Assembly: GCA_003996215.1 (NCBI GenBank)
Contig: QJPP01007581.1
Coordinates: 472,354 to 536,353 of the forward strand
DNA length: 64,000 bases
Direction of reading: 5' to 3'
From: Jaltomata sinuosa
Taxonomy: Eukaryota > Streptophyta > Magnoliopsida > Solanales > Solanaceae
The notes under the pieces were generated by a model. It saw nothing but the letters and a program-made list of their open reading frames with translations, made no database searches and was not told where the DNA came from. The number at the start of each line of letters is the position of its first letter. Position 1 is the first letter of the stretch. The position numbers and the translations under genes were made by a program. Shown here in pieces: positions 12,985 to 25,571 of this stretch.

Positions 12985-13430
12985 TAATATCTTTTAATAC
13001 ATTGATTTTAAAATTAAACAAATATTTATTGATTCAGGTAGCTCCACAAACATCATTCAACTCTGGGTCCTTAAGAAAATGAAGTTAGTTGAAAAGATAG
13101 TTCTAGTTACAATGATATTGCCCGAATTCAACATATCAAGTGAGATGACTTGGGAAAAAACTTAGATAGCCAACTTCCATTGGAGGAATCATGAACGACA
13201 CTATATTTTATTTAATCATAGGTGAGGTGGGCTACAACATTATCATCAAAAGTCCTTGGATCCATGACATGAAGGATATCCCATCAACCTAGCACCAGGT
13301 GTTGAAATTTCCAATTCTAACCAGTTTTAAGGAAATTCAAGGGGAGGCACCTTATGTGTGAGAGATATATTCCATTGCTATAGATGGAACCTTGAACAAG
13401 GAATGTGTCAAATATTAATTACAACAACCA
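12985..13430 (+). pseudogene. Tat protease fragment
   Basis: Frame-broken text includes a decayed active-site area (lidsgss-like words near 13030). It then gives NDTIFYLIIGEVGYNIIIKSPWIHDMK and a TLHQ-like segment, which match the retropepsin flap and C-terminal part of Tat proteases. Not functional. Confidence 0.55.
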
Positions 13431-13639
13431 ATATCCCCTGGTGAACCTGATTAAATGATTGAATCATCGAAGAAGGATGAGGGCAAAAAAAGGATACTGG
13501 ACAAGTCTCATGTTCGTATATCGTTCAATGTTCCAGAGGATATAGATTCCACAAAGTCAACAATTGAGGAATTATAAGAAGACATTCTTTTTATCAACTT
13601 CCTTAAGAGAAGGTCATACCTAGGCACGAGACTAAGTCT

Positions 13640-14576
13640 TGAACTCAGGGAAAAACTCATTGAATTTCTTAAAGCTAATGCCAATTTTTTTGCATGGACA
13701 CACTTAGAAACGATAGGTATTACACCAAATTAAGTAACTCATAAGATCAACATTGACCCGAGTTATAAACTGTGGAAGAAAGAAAAGCAGCCAATAGCCG
13801 CACTCCTTAAAAGGTTCATTGAAGAAGAGGAAACATAATTGCTAAAAATAGGGTCAATTTTGGAAGTAGAATACCTAAATTACTTAGCAAATGCAGTGAT
13901 AGTACCAAAGAAACTTAATAAATTTAGAATATGTATCTACTTTAAGGATTTAAATAAGGCTTGCCCAAAAGACTCATTCTCACTGCAGCCTATTGATCAG
14001 ATGATCGATGCGACAACTAGACATAAGCTACTTAGTTTTGTTAATGCATTTCTGGGTATAATCAAATATGAATGCACCCAAAAGATCAAAATAAAACTTC
14101 ATTCATTACTGAGTATGGCACGTATTGTTATAACGTCATGCTATTTGGGATTAATGATGTCAGCGCCACTTATCAATGGCTCGTAAATCAAATATTTGAA
14201 AATAAAATTGGAAAATCTATGGAGGTGTATATTTATGAAATATTGGTAAATTTCTAGATATGGAGGACCATTTAGATCACTTGCAGGAAACATTTAATAT
14301 CTTGAGAAAATACAACATGAAGTTGTGTCTGAAAAAATGTGCCTTCGGAGTAGGGTCTAAGAATTCCTAGGTTTTATGGTACCAAATGGGAGAACTAAAG
14401 TGAACCCAGACAAATAAAGACAATAGAGGATATCAAGGATGTATTAGAAGACACAAAAATAGTGTAGAGATTTACTATTCACTTGGTTGTCTTAAGCAGA
14501 TTCATATCAAGATCTTTTGAGGGATGTCACAAATTATTTTCTCTATTAAGAAAGGATGACTTTGAGTGGGGGAGTG
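13640..14576 (+). pseudogene. Tat reverse transcriptase, N-terminal half, interrupted
   Basis: Begins with FLKANANFFAWTH (connection domain). RT follows: LANAVIVPKKLNKFRICIYF, then FKDLNKACPKDSF and PIDQMIDAT. It then shifts frame to the SFITEYGTYC region near 14100. The catalytic motif region reads VYIYEILV near 14230, so the second Asp of VYIDDMLV is lost. The text DDFEWGE runs to the GAGTG duplication at 14572-14576 and its codon is completed by the first base after the insertion at ~37325. Confidence 0.75.
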
Positions 14577-16089
14577 TGATAATGCTCAAGTAACACTCTC
14601 CATATGGAGGTGATAGCGATCATCAAAGCAAAACAACATTTATAATTGTCGATGGGACTCAGGGTTTATCCCACAGAGAAATGGTAGAGTAGCCTAAAGG
14701 ATTGTCGTATATCAATCACCAATAGAGTCAATGTTCAAACAACAAGAAAAGTAAAAAGGGGGGAATCAGAAAATTAGAAAATCTATCACAATTCGCAATT
14801 TAAGCAGAGCAATAAAGTAAATGCGGATTTGTATCAAGAGAGAGGACGACTAGGGGTATGCTTTCGATGGGGCTCGAACACGGGTCAAGGTATTTTTTCA
14901 ATTACGTAAATTCTCACTAAACAACATGAGTAGCATTGGTTTTAGACATGAATGTTAATCTTTCGATCTCACAAACATTTATCTAATAGTCTTTGTATAA
15001 GCACCATGGTTTTATCATCAACCAACAAATATAGGCTTAGGGAAGTCACACTATCTTTAGCTTAGACTCTTAAATGGGTGTTTCTAGCGAATTGAGCTAT
15101 TTTTAGCCTCAATCTAATTGGAATCCCAAGTATCCACTAGTGAATTCTCATCCAAAATTATGAACCTCTTTCTCAAGCAAAAATACAATCAAGTAATTTC
15201 AACCAATGTTTGCAACCATTAATTTTAGAGTTAAAACATGGAGAATTCACTAGACCCATATCAATTTAACAATTATAAACACAAATAAGAAAGACCCATA
15301 CCCATTAATCAAGCACCCATCATACACATACCCCTAAACAAGGAGACTTAGCCACTTATGCTAAAGTAATAAGAATTAATACCAAGTGAGTAATTCAAAT
15401 TCCCTTTCATTAATGCAAGAAGCTTCCAATATCCAAGCTCAATTTACAAATCCAAGGTTGAAGATTGAGAGAATTGAGTGAAACCCTCTATCTTGCCTTG
15501 GGAGAGAAAACTTGTTCAATAATATTCCAAAAGATGAAAGCTATTCCAAAAACTCAAAAACTATCAAAAACTATGCCCAAATGGGGTTTTAGAATGTTCT
15601 TAAATCGTCACATAAAAGTGGACAAAATACCCCTCGAAAGCTATGCGCTACGATATGTTTTTCGCACGTCTCATTGTGCGTGTTGCACAGCTCTGCATCA
15701 GTAGACCTGTGACATGGCTTGAACTTTAGGTGTTGTGCAAAGTGGGGTGCGGACCGCACCGGCCATTGTGGTTGTCGCACGACAGTCGCACCCCTTAGTA
15801 GATTCTCCTTCTTCTTCTGAGCTTCATGTGGAGGGAGGGTCGAACCACACCAAGCATTATACGTGTCACACGTTGGTCGCACCTCTCGGCATAATCTTCA
15901 TCTCTCTTGATCAACTTTACACTTCAACTCCTTTTGAGCTCTTTTGGGTCCAATTTCTTATTTTCTACTTTTGACCAAGAGTACCTGCATTTGCATTAAT
16001 AAAGGCCATAAGAACCTCTAAATATCATCAAAACATGTCAATAGTTCATGATTAAAGGCTCAATAAATTGGTAGATTACCGACTCATCA
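14577..16089 (-). repeat. 3' LTR of the pol-less Athila-like element
   Basis: 1513 bases from TGATAATGC to CGACTCATCA. On the minus strand it starts TGATGAGTCGG directly after a G-rich polypurine tract. It holds the GTGCG/CGCAC palindrome block at 15640-15890. Confidence 0.85.
15640..15890 (-). promoter_or_regulatory. GTGCG/CGCAC palindrome block in Athila-like LTR
   Basis: GTGCGGACCGCAC at 15747-15759 is a perfect palindrome around one central base. It is surrounded by further GTGCG, CGCAC and GTGTGACAC words in a repeating three-site layout. The same block occurs in the sister LTR (23610-23850) and again outside the LTR at 19560-19830 and 20850-21010. A clear TATA box was not found next to it. 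Confidence 0.5.
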
Positions 16090-16103
16090 AACCCCCAAAC
16101 TTG
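16090..16103 (-). other. Polypurine tract
   Basis: Minus strand reads AAGTTTGGGGGTT right before the LTR start, the usual plus-strand priming site. The upstream gaggacaag text is typical for Athila. Confidence 0.7.
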
Positions 16104-17995
16104 AACTATTTCTTGTCCTCAAGCAAAATACTCACAAGATAAGGAACAAATTATGCTCTAAAACTCAATCAAGGCATAAAAGATTAATCTATTCTAAAAA
16201 ATAAGAAAAAAATAATAAATAAAATACTCAACTACAATGCTTATCTCAATTTGGACCACCACATTCTCAAGAAAATTGCTCATTTCAAAATATTCATCAA
16301 AAGAGCTTTATTTCTCACTCAAAAACAGGGGAATTTGCCATTCAAAACAAGATTAGCAAGCATCTCAAGTCATTGGCGTGCACTATCAAGGTTTGCCTGA
16401 AGATTCGCCACACAACTTGTCTCATTCATTTCTCTCAATTGAAATAGAGACTTCACATTTCAATTCGAGTGCATGATGCCACTCACCGCAAGAGATTTCA
16501 TTTGGCTCAAGTGACCACACCTCCCTAACGCTCTTTGTTATTATTTTCACACTGCTCACATTTTAAAACTTTTATTTCACCTTATTTCTCCCTCACACAA
16601 CCCAAGCTTCACACTTCAAAATTGATAATTCAACCTCCTTATATCACCTTCACTTGGTACCACCAATTCTTCGTAAATTCATTTTGCTCATTGTATTTGG
16701 TCTTTTGGAGCAATTTTTAATTCAACATAAGGTGCTACCTTATACTTGAAGTACATTCTTTTTCTTCTCCACACAGAGTAAATACACCCCCAAACTTAGA
16801 CATTTTCCTATGTTATCATTTCAATTTCCCCCTCAAACTTCGGCTTTTGTCTTATATTTCACTTTTGAGCCACTAGGTAGGATGGTTGCAAGAATAGAGG
16901 TTCCAAAAAGGGGTCAAGGTGTTACAAGATGAAAGGTCACAAGCTCAAAGGGGTTCACTAGGGACAATGTCAAGGAAAGTCATTTGGGTGAAGTGGCAAT
17001 TAAAAAAGGGCCTAACATCATCTTCCAAGCTTAGTTACATGTAGGATTTCATCTTGAATCACATTCTGGGCAAGTTCTAGATGACGCACATGCACAAGAA
17101 TCAAAGGATAGCCTCACCACACAAAGCAGCACATCACAAGAACTTTTTTACATTAGTCTCATAATTAATTGGGACAAATGATTTTTAAAAAGCTATTGCA
17201 AGTTCATTACATACTCATTTGTGAATCGATTAAGCCAAAACAAGAGTGTGCAAATCATGACAAGAGAATGCTTTCTTCAAAATTCATTTTCCCTCTTTCC
17301 TTAATTTTCACAAACTTCTTGCCAAGATTTTTTTTTGGTGGGTCCATTTTGGGATAAGCAAAGAACGGACTCAAATTAAAATTAAAACTTGGCATTTTCC
17401 CTTAAGAAAGTCACCTCTCAATCTATCATAGGAAAACATCAACCCGATTCGACAAAAAAACAAAAGAAAAAGAAAAATAAAGAAAATATTTTTCTCCTTG
17501 GGAAAGAACCGTGGTATTAAGATAACCCTCAGAGTTTATTGCTAATTTACTATTTACAAGGCAACTACAAATTTTTGCGCTCATGAATCATTTGAAAACA
17601 AGACTCAACATAGGCATTAGCACATTTGCAAGACACAAGTAGTGAAACTATGGCATTGTGTACGACTAACCCAACAATCACAATAAAATTTAAAACATCA
17701 AGCCGGTGAGGGCACCATTAAGCCCTAATCAACAAAACTAAAGTAAAGAAAAGGCCTGGCAAGGGAAATGTCACAATCATCCAAAATATGCCCGACAAGG
17801 ACCAAATAAATTATCTAACAGGAGAATAGGAGTAAAGAAGTCAAGGCCCAACAAGGGCAATAAAAATATCTCCAAGCACAACATATGAAAACCAAAAGAA
17901 ATATCAAATAAGCACTACCTCCCCCAAGAAAATAAATATTGCACTCAATGCTTTAAGCTCAATCAAGAAAGGGAAGAGTGCAACAACTCCGTGGG
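16104..17995 (-). other. 3' non-coding region of the pol-less Athila-like element
   Basis: About 1.9 kb, AT-rich, between third ORF and 3' LTR. No coding signal on either strand. Its homologue is at 52190-52762 in the related element, where the words AAATGATTTTT, GCTTTGGCTTGATTGACTC and the AAGAAAAT-rich run recur. Confidence 0.6.
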
Positions 17996-17999
17996 AGGA

Positions 18000-19480
18000 C
18001 TATGCCTCATCATCATCCGCTGCCTCTGCACTAGCGCTTGCATCACCCTTTCGGGAGTGTAAAGTGATTGTGGAATCTCTGAGAACCCACTGAAACTATG
18101 GGTTGTGATCATCATCCAGATCCACCTCATCCTCATCATAAGCTGCAAGCAAGTTATCCAAAGGACCAAAAGTGTACGGGGGTGTGGGCATGGCACTCAA
18201 ATCTGCCTCCTCAACCAGAGCCTTCCCCTTAGCTTTGTCAACATCCTTATGGATTGCCTTGATGGACCCCTCAATGACATCCACCATCTGGATGAGTTTG
18301 GACATGCTGTCCCCCACTCCCTAGATGGCCTTCTTGACAACCTTGTCAATCAACCCGGGTAACCTATTTGCCAAGTCATTCAACTGCCTCTCTTGATTTT
18401 AGGTTTTGTCCACCATGTCTTGGAGGCTACTCTTTGTCAATGGCTCTCTAGGTATAGTAGGTGCTGGTGTAGGTGCTTCTCAGGCTGCCCGAGAAAGAGA
18501 GAAAGCAATTGTTTTAGCATCAGAATCATCAACCTTAACCTCCTTCGAGGGCTGCATCATGCACCTCTTAAACCTAGAGGCATCCTTGTGTGTTTTCTTG
18601 TCCAAGTCAATCACACCAACAACATTGGTAACCTTGTCACAGTTGAAATAGAGGATATCGCCCTTAGAACAAAGCTTGCTAATGAGCACCAGGAAGGGGA
18701 ATGAATAATCACCCCTGCATGCTTTTATCTTTATTACCATGGCCGTAATATCCCCAAAATTGACATATTCTTGTATCATAATAGCGGCAATCAGGATGGC
18801 CCCTCCTGGGTTATTTTCTAATCATTCTGTGAGGGCAGGAATCAGATGCGAACAAAATCATACAAGAGACAGGCTTCGAAGTACAAGGTCTTCCTCAGGA
18901 TATCACCCCCATAGTGGCCCAGATAGGAGTGTTAGGAGCAAGAATACAGGCAGTCTCCTGATACAACTTTGGTTTGGCAGTCAACTTAGCCAAGATGCAG
19001 GTGTAGGCTCGATTGGGTGACTCCAATAAATGGATTTATGGTAGCTGGAGTGATGTGAACTTTCTTGCCCATGACAATGACTGAATCCAAGTTAGGGAAC
19101 CTCTCCACGTTCCCTTTATAGCCTTTATAATCCTGCATGGATTGGTATGCAGCGAAGAACTCCCAAGCTACCTCCTCATAATACCCTCCCGATACATCTT
19201 TAAATGGTTTCCACTCTTGGTCAGTGAACTGTTGGTGGACATTGGGTATCTCCTCCCCTACTATAACCAAGTTGAAGCTCTACTACTCATTGAAGGCTCT
19301 TTTCCTATCATGGTCATAGAGGGCCTTCATGACCTCAACCCCAAGATGTAGTCTAGCCTCTTCTGCAGCTAATAGCTTCTTTGGGTTACGCCCTGTGTTT
19401 CCCTTGCTAGAAGACATATTCTGCACATGGACATTCTGAGTATTCAAAGTAATAACAAAATCTTTTTGTATTTTAGACAT
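18000..19480 (-). pseudogene. Third ORF, plant transposon-protein domain (PF20167-like)
   Basis: Minus strand from MSKIQKDF at 19480. Open text includes YYEEVAWEFFAAYQSM and VIVMGKKVHITPATINPFIG (19270-19000). These resemble the REFY...V..RG..V.FSP..IN.F pattern of the putative plant transposon domain in Athila third ORFs. After one frameshift the text continues with YSFPFLVLISKLCSKGD, a Ser-rich stretch and an acidic C-terminus (DEDEVDLDDD) near 18100. Role unknown; some authors call this slot env-like, but I see no signal peptide or membrane span. Stops at 19283 and elsewhere break it. Confidence 0.55.
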
Positions 19481-19499
19481 ATGTGATAAAAGAAAAGCA

Positions 19500-21030
19500 A
19501 AAAAGAAGTTAACTAGTTAAAAAGAACGAAATGCAAAGAAGAAGAAAAACAAAACAGGTAGCTGATGGCTCATGTGGACCACGTGCAAAATGCACCAAGG
19601 ATTGTGTGCATCGCACGTGCCTTCACATAGGCTAACAAAACATGTAGTGATTTTTGCTTTGAAGTGCAAAAGCTGGTGCAAACCGCACTAGCTAAAGTGC
19701 GCGTCGCACCATGCTTCACCCTTTAAATCAGTGAACTTGCATCTTTTAAACACAATGTGTGATGCCTCATGCATTTCGCACGTTAAGATCTACGCATCGC
19801 ATGCAAAACGCACAAGGAAATAGTTGGAACTTTTTGGTTCCTTGTGTTCTTGTGTGTTATGCATGTGATTCATAGAGCAATATTTTCGTTAAGCACTTGT
19901 CACGAAGCAACAATACTAATAACAAACAATAGGGCAAACTATAATATGACCACCAAATCATCCGGTACTCAGACTTCACCGGATTCCATTAACACAATTT
20001 AAAACAAAAAGAACAACTTAACGACTTCACTTAAGAAGGATGTTAACCCATCTTTCATTGGAATTATCAAGCCCTTCAATTTATAAAACATCGGGCACAA
20101 TCAACAACAATAATTTCAGACCCTCCAACCAAGATCATTAGCCCAACGAGCATAATCAATTAAAATAACATATGAGCACACTGGTAGTAGAAATTTCAGC
20201 CTGAAACACCAATTTTAACAAAAATCTTATGAAGATGATGATTTTACCTTAAGAATGATGTCACCCAATCCATCCTAGGGCCAAATCATGCACCAACACA
20301 AGTGGGTTACTGAAACTTCACCCAAAATATGAATTTTCAAGGCTAAAAACTACCACAAACAACATGCATCATCATTAATTTAAGTTCCACCACGTTAATC
20401 TTAAGCAAAATGCCAATATAACTCAAACTTGGGGACCCAAAATTTTTGGATCTCATCCAAAATCAACATGAAAGAATAAAAAAGCATGCTTCAAAATATG
20501 AGTTCCCAATCATCTTAAAAATACGTATTGAACATCGGGGAATTTACCATAAGTGAAGATTAGAACTAGGAGAGCAAAAATTGAAGATTTTAAAGGCCAA
20601 TAATAGAGACATAAGATTTTCACCCAGAGAGAGACGGTAACAACAGGTGGTGTTGTAGCGATGGAGGGATTTAGGGTTAAAGAGGAGAAGATTTGGGAGA
20701 GTTAGAGGGATTTTTGGGGAGTTTTGAGAGTGGTTTGTGGAAGTTTTAAGAGAATGTGGAAGAAAAAGATAAAAAGAAGAATAAAGGTCACCGGGTCGGG
20801 TCGGTCAACGAGTACGTCAAACAAAAATTTAAAATTTACCTTGGTGCATCATGATGTGCAATTCATACAAGCCTATGTGTGCATCGCATATCGGGTCACA
20901 CCACCTGAATTTGTGCCTAAACTTTGCCCAGGCTTCTGACTTATGGTGCAAAGGAGGTGTGACGCATACTTGGGCCTATGTGAAATGCACGACCCAGTGC
21001 ATATCACATCCAACTTTCAACTTTTCTTCT
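19500..21030 (-). promoter_or_regulatory. Putative internal promoter, leader and intron before third ORF
   Basis: In minus-strand order: palindrome block (21010-20850), GACCGACCCGACCCG (20811-20791), pyrimidine-rich leader (~20760-20560), donor-like CTTATG|GTAAAT (intron start 20547), ~1 kb without coding signal, a second palindrome block (19830-19560), a pyrimidine stretch, then the third ORF at 19480. The same order recurs in the elements at 30600-31775 and, up to the donor, at 50985-51580. No acceptor as clean as the one at 31769 was found here. Confidence 0.45.
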
Positions 21031-21032
21031 AG

Positions 21033-21070
21033 TTTTTGCCTCCCAAGAAGCGCTTGATTAAACATCACGG
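21033..21070 (-). other. Post-gag hairpin module, diverged copy
   Basis: Minus strand reads GCCGTGATGTTTAATCAAGC then GCTTCTTGGGAGGCAAAAA, a diverged copy of the two-hairpin module found at 30337, 30476, 34166 and 50840. It follows the end of gag within ~60 bases. Confidence 0.55.
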
Positions 21071-21119
21071 CTCAATGAGTTTACCTCATTCTTTAATTTT
21101 CACCACTCACTCCACCACT

Positions 21120-22415
21120 CCTAGACCCAATAGCCATGCCATGGCCATTATTTTTGGATTTTGCAGTGGTGTCACTAGGGAGTGTACCTTTCATTCAAGG
21201 ATTCAATTAGGTGGACAAGTGGTTCATTTGCGCCTCGAGATGCCTGATAGAGGCCGAGTGTGAGCTCACCATTTGGTAAAGCATTGACACCTCGCTCTTA
21301 AGCTCATTTACCCTACTATTTGTCGTCTCCATCTTTTCAAGACCAAGGACAACATGTCTTCCATTTTTGATTGACCAAGGTTGCTCACGGCAGGTTGATA
21401 CAAGGTATTGACTTTATTTGGAGGTATATAGGGGTTAAAATTCCGGTGATTGTACCTATCACCATCTTTTTCTAAATCCCTCCAATTGCCTTTCCTCTTT
21501 TTATTATTTATCCAACCTTGATTCTTGTCCCTCAAGAGATAGTACTCGGGCCGAGAACCCACTGGTAAGTAGCAAATATTTCCATCCACAATGGTAAACA
21601 CCTCATCATCGCTAGACTTATGCTTGAGCGTGCTCATAGCATTCACGCTCTTGGCATTACCAGCCCCCATTACGTGCTTAGCTAACAAATCAACATGTAT
21701 CATCATTTTAGCCATAGTTTCATCTCTTTCCTTATCCTTGCGATGCATTTCATTCGTCAATATAGTCAAGGTCACCCCCGTGGGCACATTAGCTTCCCTC
21801 GTGTGCCAAGCGTGGTTTATCTTGGTCATTCTTTCTAGAAGGCTAAAGGCAATACCGTAAGGATGGTCCATGAAGGTACCACCAGCAAGATTGTTGGACA
21901 CAAACTTATTCATTGAATTCAAAGATCTATAGAAGCTTTGGAGAAGGACATTTTTTGGCAATCCATGATTGGGGCACAACAATAGTTTCTTTTTAAATCT
22001 CAGTCATGCCTCATGTAATGGTTCGTGTTGGAGTTGCCAAAACATAGTGATTTCCTACATTAATTGCATCATTCTTGAAGGAGGGAAGAATCTCACAACA
22101 AATGCTTCGACAAGACCATTCCATATGGTGATTGAGCCTTCCGAAATCTCTTCTAACCATGCTGGGGGATGTTGTGGGAGATGAATGGCTGGCAAATTTC
22201 TATAAAATTTTGAATGGGCCTATTGTAATCTTCATGTGCAGTCCCTCGAACTAACCCCTTCATTTGTATAAGGTGGAGTATGGTACTAGTGACATAGAAC
22301 ACCACGTTCCCAATCGTGGAGGTAGGAAAATTGTACCTACTCCTCCTTGAATTTCGGTCTCAGGGGCCGCATCCATGAATCCTTTAACACTTTCGTTATC
22401 ACCCACCTTGATCAT
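21120..22415 (-). pseudogene. Athila-like gag of the pol-less element
   Basis: Starts at ATG 22415 with MIKVGDNESVKGFMD, matching the start of the sister gag at 49496. The N-terminal half (22400-21990) is decayed. The 224-codon open part (21982-21308) shows LCPNHGLPKNVLLQSFYRSL, WHTREANVPTG and WINNKKRKGNWRDLEKDGD. A frameshift near 21330 leads to SSHSASIRHLEAQMNHL and KGTLPSDT. It extends ~20 codons beyond the sister gag (NGHGMAIGSRS) and then stops, with no protease. Confidence 0.75.
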
Positions 22416-22519
22416 ATGCTATTTGATAAAAAATAAGAAACAATAAACAAAGTAAAAAGCAAATAAAAACTCACAAAGTGATTACAAACGTCAATCAAAA
22501 TGGCTACTCAAAACCAAGT

Positions 22520-22536
22520 CCCCAGTAACGACGCCA
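22520..22536 (-). other. Primer binding site
   Basis: Minus strand reads TGGCGTCGTTACTGGGG, a near match to the Athila TGGCGCCGTTGCCGGGG site, 3 bases from the LTR end. Confidence 0.7.
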
Positions 22537-22539
22537 TTT

Positions 22540-23975
22540 TAGATAATTCTCAAGTAACACTCTCCATACAGAGGTGATAACGATCATTAGAGCAAAATAA
22601 AATTTATAATTCTCGATGGGAGTCGGGGTCGATCCCATAGAAAAATGGTAGAGCAGCCTAAAGGATTATCGTATATCAATCACCAATAGAGTCAATGTTT
22701 AAATAACAAGAAAAGTAAAAAGGGGGGAAATCAGAGAATTGGAAAATCTGTCACAATTCACAATTCAAGCAGAGCAATAAAGTAAATGTGGGTTTGTATC
22801 AAGATAGAGCATGACTAGGGGTATGCTTTCGATGGGGCTCAAACACGGGTCAAGGTACTTGCTCAATTACATAAATTCTCACTAAACAACACGAGTAGCA
22901 TTGGTTTTAGGCATGAATGTTAATCTTTTAATCTCACAAATATTTATCCAATGGTCTTTGTTCAAGTACCATGGTTTTATCATCAAACAACCAATATAGG
23001 ATTGTGGAAGTCACACTATCTCTAGCTTAGACTCTTAAATGGGTATTTTCGGTGAATTGAGATATTTCTAGACTCAATCTAATTGGAATCCCAAGTACCC
23101 ACTAGTGAATTCTCATCCAAAATTATGAATCTCTTTCTCAAGAAAGAACACAATCAAGTAATTTCAATCAATATTTGCAACCACTAATTTTAGAGTTAAA
23201 CACATGGAGAATTCATAGACCCATATCAATTTAGTAATTATAAACATAAATAAGCAAGACCTATACCCATTAATCAAGCACCCATCATACACATACTCCT
23301 AGAAAAGGAGACTTAGACACTCATGCTAAAGGAATAAGAAGCAATACCAAGTGGGTAATTCAAATTCCCTTCCACTAATGGAAGAAGTTTCCAATATCCA
23401 AGATCAATTTACAAATCCAAGGTTGAAGATGGAGAGAATTGAGTGAAACCCTCTATCTTGCCTTGGGAGAGAAAAATTATTCAATAATATTCCAAAAACT
23501 GAAAAGTATTCCAAAAACTCAAAAACTATCAAAAACTATGCCCAAATTGGGTTTTAGAATGTGCCCAAATCATCACATAAAAGTGGACAAAAATACCCTT
23601 GGGGAGCTGTGCACCGCGACGTACATTTCACATATCTCATTGTGTGCATTGCAAAACTCCGTATCAGTGGACCAGTGACTTGTCTTGAACTTTAGGTGTT
23701 GTGTGAAGTGGGGTGCGGACCACACCAAGCATTGTGCATGTTGCACGGTTGTTGCACCCCTTAGTAGATTCTCCTTCTTCTTCTAAGCTTAATGTAGAGG
23801 GAGGTGCAGACCACACCAAGCATTGTATGTGTCACACGGTGGCTGCACCTCTCGGTAAAATCTTTATCTCTCTTCATCAACTTCACACTTCAACTCCTTT
23901 TGAGCTCTTTTGGGTCCAATTCCTTATTTTCTACTTTTGACCAAGAGTACCTTCATTTGCATCAATGTAGACCAT
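22540..23975 (-). repeat. 5' LTR of the pol-less Athila-like element, main part
   Basis: Aligns along its length with 14577-16089. Cut at ACCAT (23971-23975) by the nested plus-strand element; the last ~86 bases are at 37235-37320. Confidence 0.85.
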
Positions 23976-25551
23976 TGATGTGCCGTGGATTTGCGGTGCT
24001 TTTGACGCTTAAAACTTGGAATTTGAGCATGTCCTTTAGTGATTTTTAGTAAGATTTGATGTGTTTTGGAGTTTTGTGCAGGAAAACAGGTTTCAGAGAC
24101 AGTGTACAGAAAAAGACTGATAATTGGGCTGAAACTGACTTCCACGACTCATAACCACGAGTCATCAATTATTCCACGAGTCATGGGAGTCAGTCGTGGA
24201 GACATTACTGAAGAATGAGCTGTGGCTTGAGTTCTACGAAAGGATTCCACGAATCGTGGACAGGTCCATGAGTCGTGAACCTTGGTCGTGAAAGAAGATC
24301 AGAAGAGGAACAAAACAATCTGTGTTCTATGGATGGTTCCCACGAGTTGTGCTCTTGTTCACGAGTCGTGATCCATGCTCGTGGAACCTGATCAGAGAAG
24401 GGGAAAATAGTCTGAGTCCTACGACCCAACTCCACGAGACGTGATCCATCCTACTAGTCATAGACTGCTATCGTGGAAAGGAACCCGCAGAAGAACAAAG
24501 TTGCCTGAGTTCCACGAGTACTATCCACGAGCCATAGAAGCTCCCACAAATCGTGGAATGGTCTCGTGAAAGCTGCCGACTCCAGTTTCCCAGTTGTATT
24601 AGGAAAGGATTTATTTTTGTATATAAATACTTTCCCCTAGGTTTTTATTTAGGGTTGTTACACGGTAAATTTTGGGATATTTTTTGGATAGTTTATAATT
24701 TATTTTGGTGTTGAATTCAAAGTTTAGTTCTTGGGAATTCGAAGTGTTCTTGAGATTATTCTTCAAGATTTTGGTTTTATTTATTCTTCTTTGTAAGTGT
24801 CTCTTGATGATTGGTCAAACAAACATTGATTGCATGCTTATGAATATGAGTAGCTAAATCCACAACTAGGGTTGTGGAAACCATGAATGATTAACGAAGT
24901 AGGAAAATTACTTAGGTAATTTAGGAAGGTGTTTATTGCATGTATTGTTCTTCCCTTCGCTTTGATTGCTTTTAACGGTGTACAACGTTAGAACTCGCCT
25001 TATCCTTACTTGTCGGACCAAGGAGGTAACGGATGGGAAAAGGGTTGTAAAAATGAGATTCAAGGCTATCAACCATCTTCTAATATCTTGACCTTATCCA
25101 GGAATAGCTAATCTGGGATCAAGGATAAGGGTTAGTAAAGCGACACCCGTGGCCGGACCAAGGCATGTGTGCAATTTAACTATTTGCCGGACTAAGGAAT
25201 TAGGTGAACCTAACTTACCGATTCTGCATGCTAAGCACTAAAGTAGTTAACCAAGTACAAAAGCCTTACAAAGTTATGATCTCATGGGGAACACGACCCT
25301 AGTCACTTCTCTTATTGATAGCAACTGTTGAAATTGATCTCTATTACTTGTACTAATTCACATTACAATCTTTACTTGTTACTTTAAAACCCCCCCTTTT
25401 GCGGGAAATAAATTACTAAAAGACTGAGTAAACACTAATCGACCATAATCCTAATATATTCCCTATGGGATCGAACCCAACCTTTAGTTGGGTTCTATAT
25501 TTGAACAGCGACCGCTTGCGCTTCTTTTAGAGGTATAATTTGGGCGCATCA
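23976..25551 (+). repeat. 5' LTR of the Athila-like element
   Basis: 1576 bases. U3 carries the CACGAGTCGTG palindrome block (24140-24570), then TATATAAATA at 24620-24629, a ~160-base leader and a donor-like TTTGTAAGTG near 24791. No gene inside. Confidence 0.9.
24140..24630 (+). promoter_or_regulatory. CACGAGTCGTG palindrome array plus TATA box
   Basis: A dozen or more copies, many imperfect, of CCACGAGTCGTGG and its half sites, grouped in ~90-base units, run up to TATATAAATA (24620-24629). The whole block is repeated in the 3' LTR (35840-36265, with CTATAAATA at 36325). Placement fits the U3 promoter. Confidence 0.6.
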
Positions 25552-25556
25552 AATTT

Positions 25557-25571
25557 TGGCGCCATTGCCGG
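25557..25571 (+). other. Primer binding site fused to gag
   Basis: TGGCGCCATTGCCGG lies 5 bases after the LTR, Athila style. The next bases (AGGTGCATTC) already belong to mid-gag coding sequence, so the leader and gag start have been deleted at a GGAGGTG-like microhomology. Confidence 0.7.

Larger units (their letters stand above)
12411..14576 (+). mobile_element. Tat-lineage Ty3-gypsy element, 5' fragment
   Basis: Plus-strand gag, protease and first half of RT in the right order and style for Tat elements. The 5' LTR, primer site and gag start are missing. RT breaks at 14576 at the border of the minus-strand element and continues in frame after ~37320, so both pieces are one element split by a 22.7-kb insertion. 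Confidence 0.85.
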
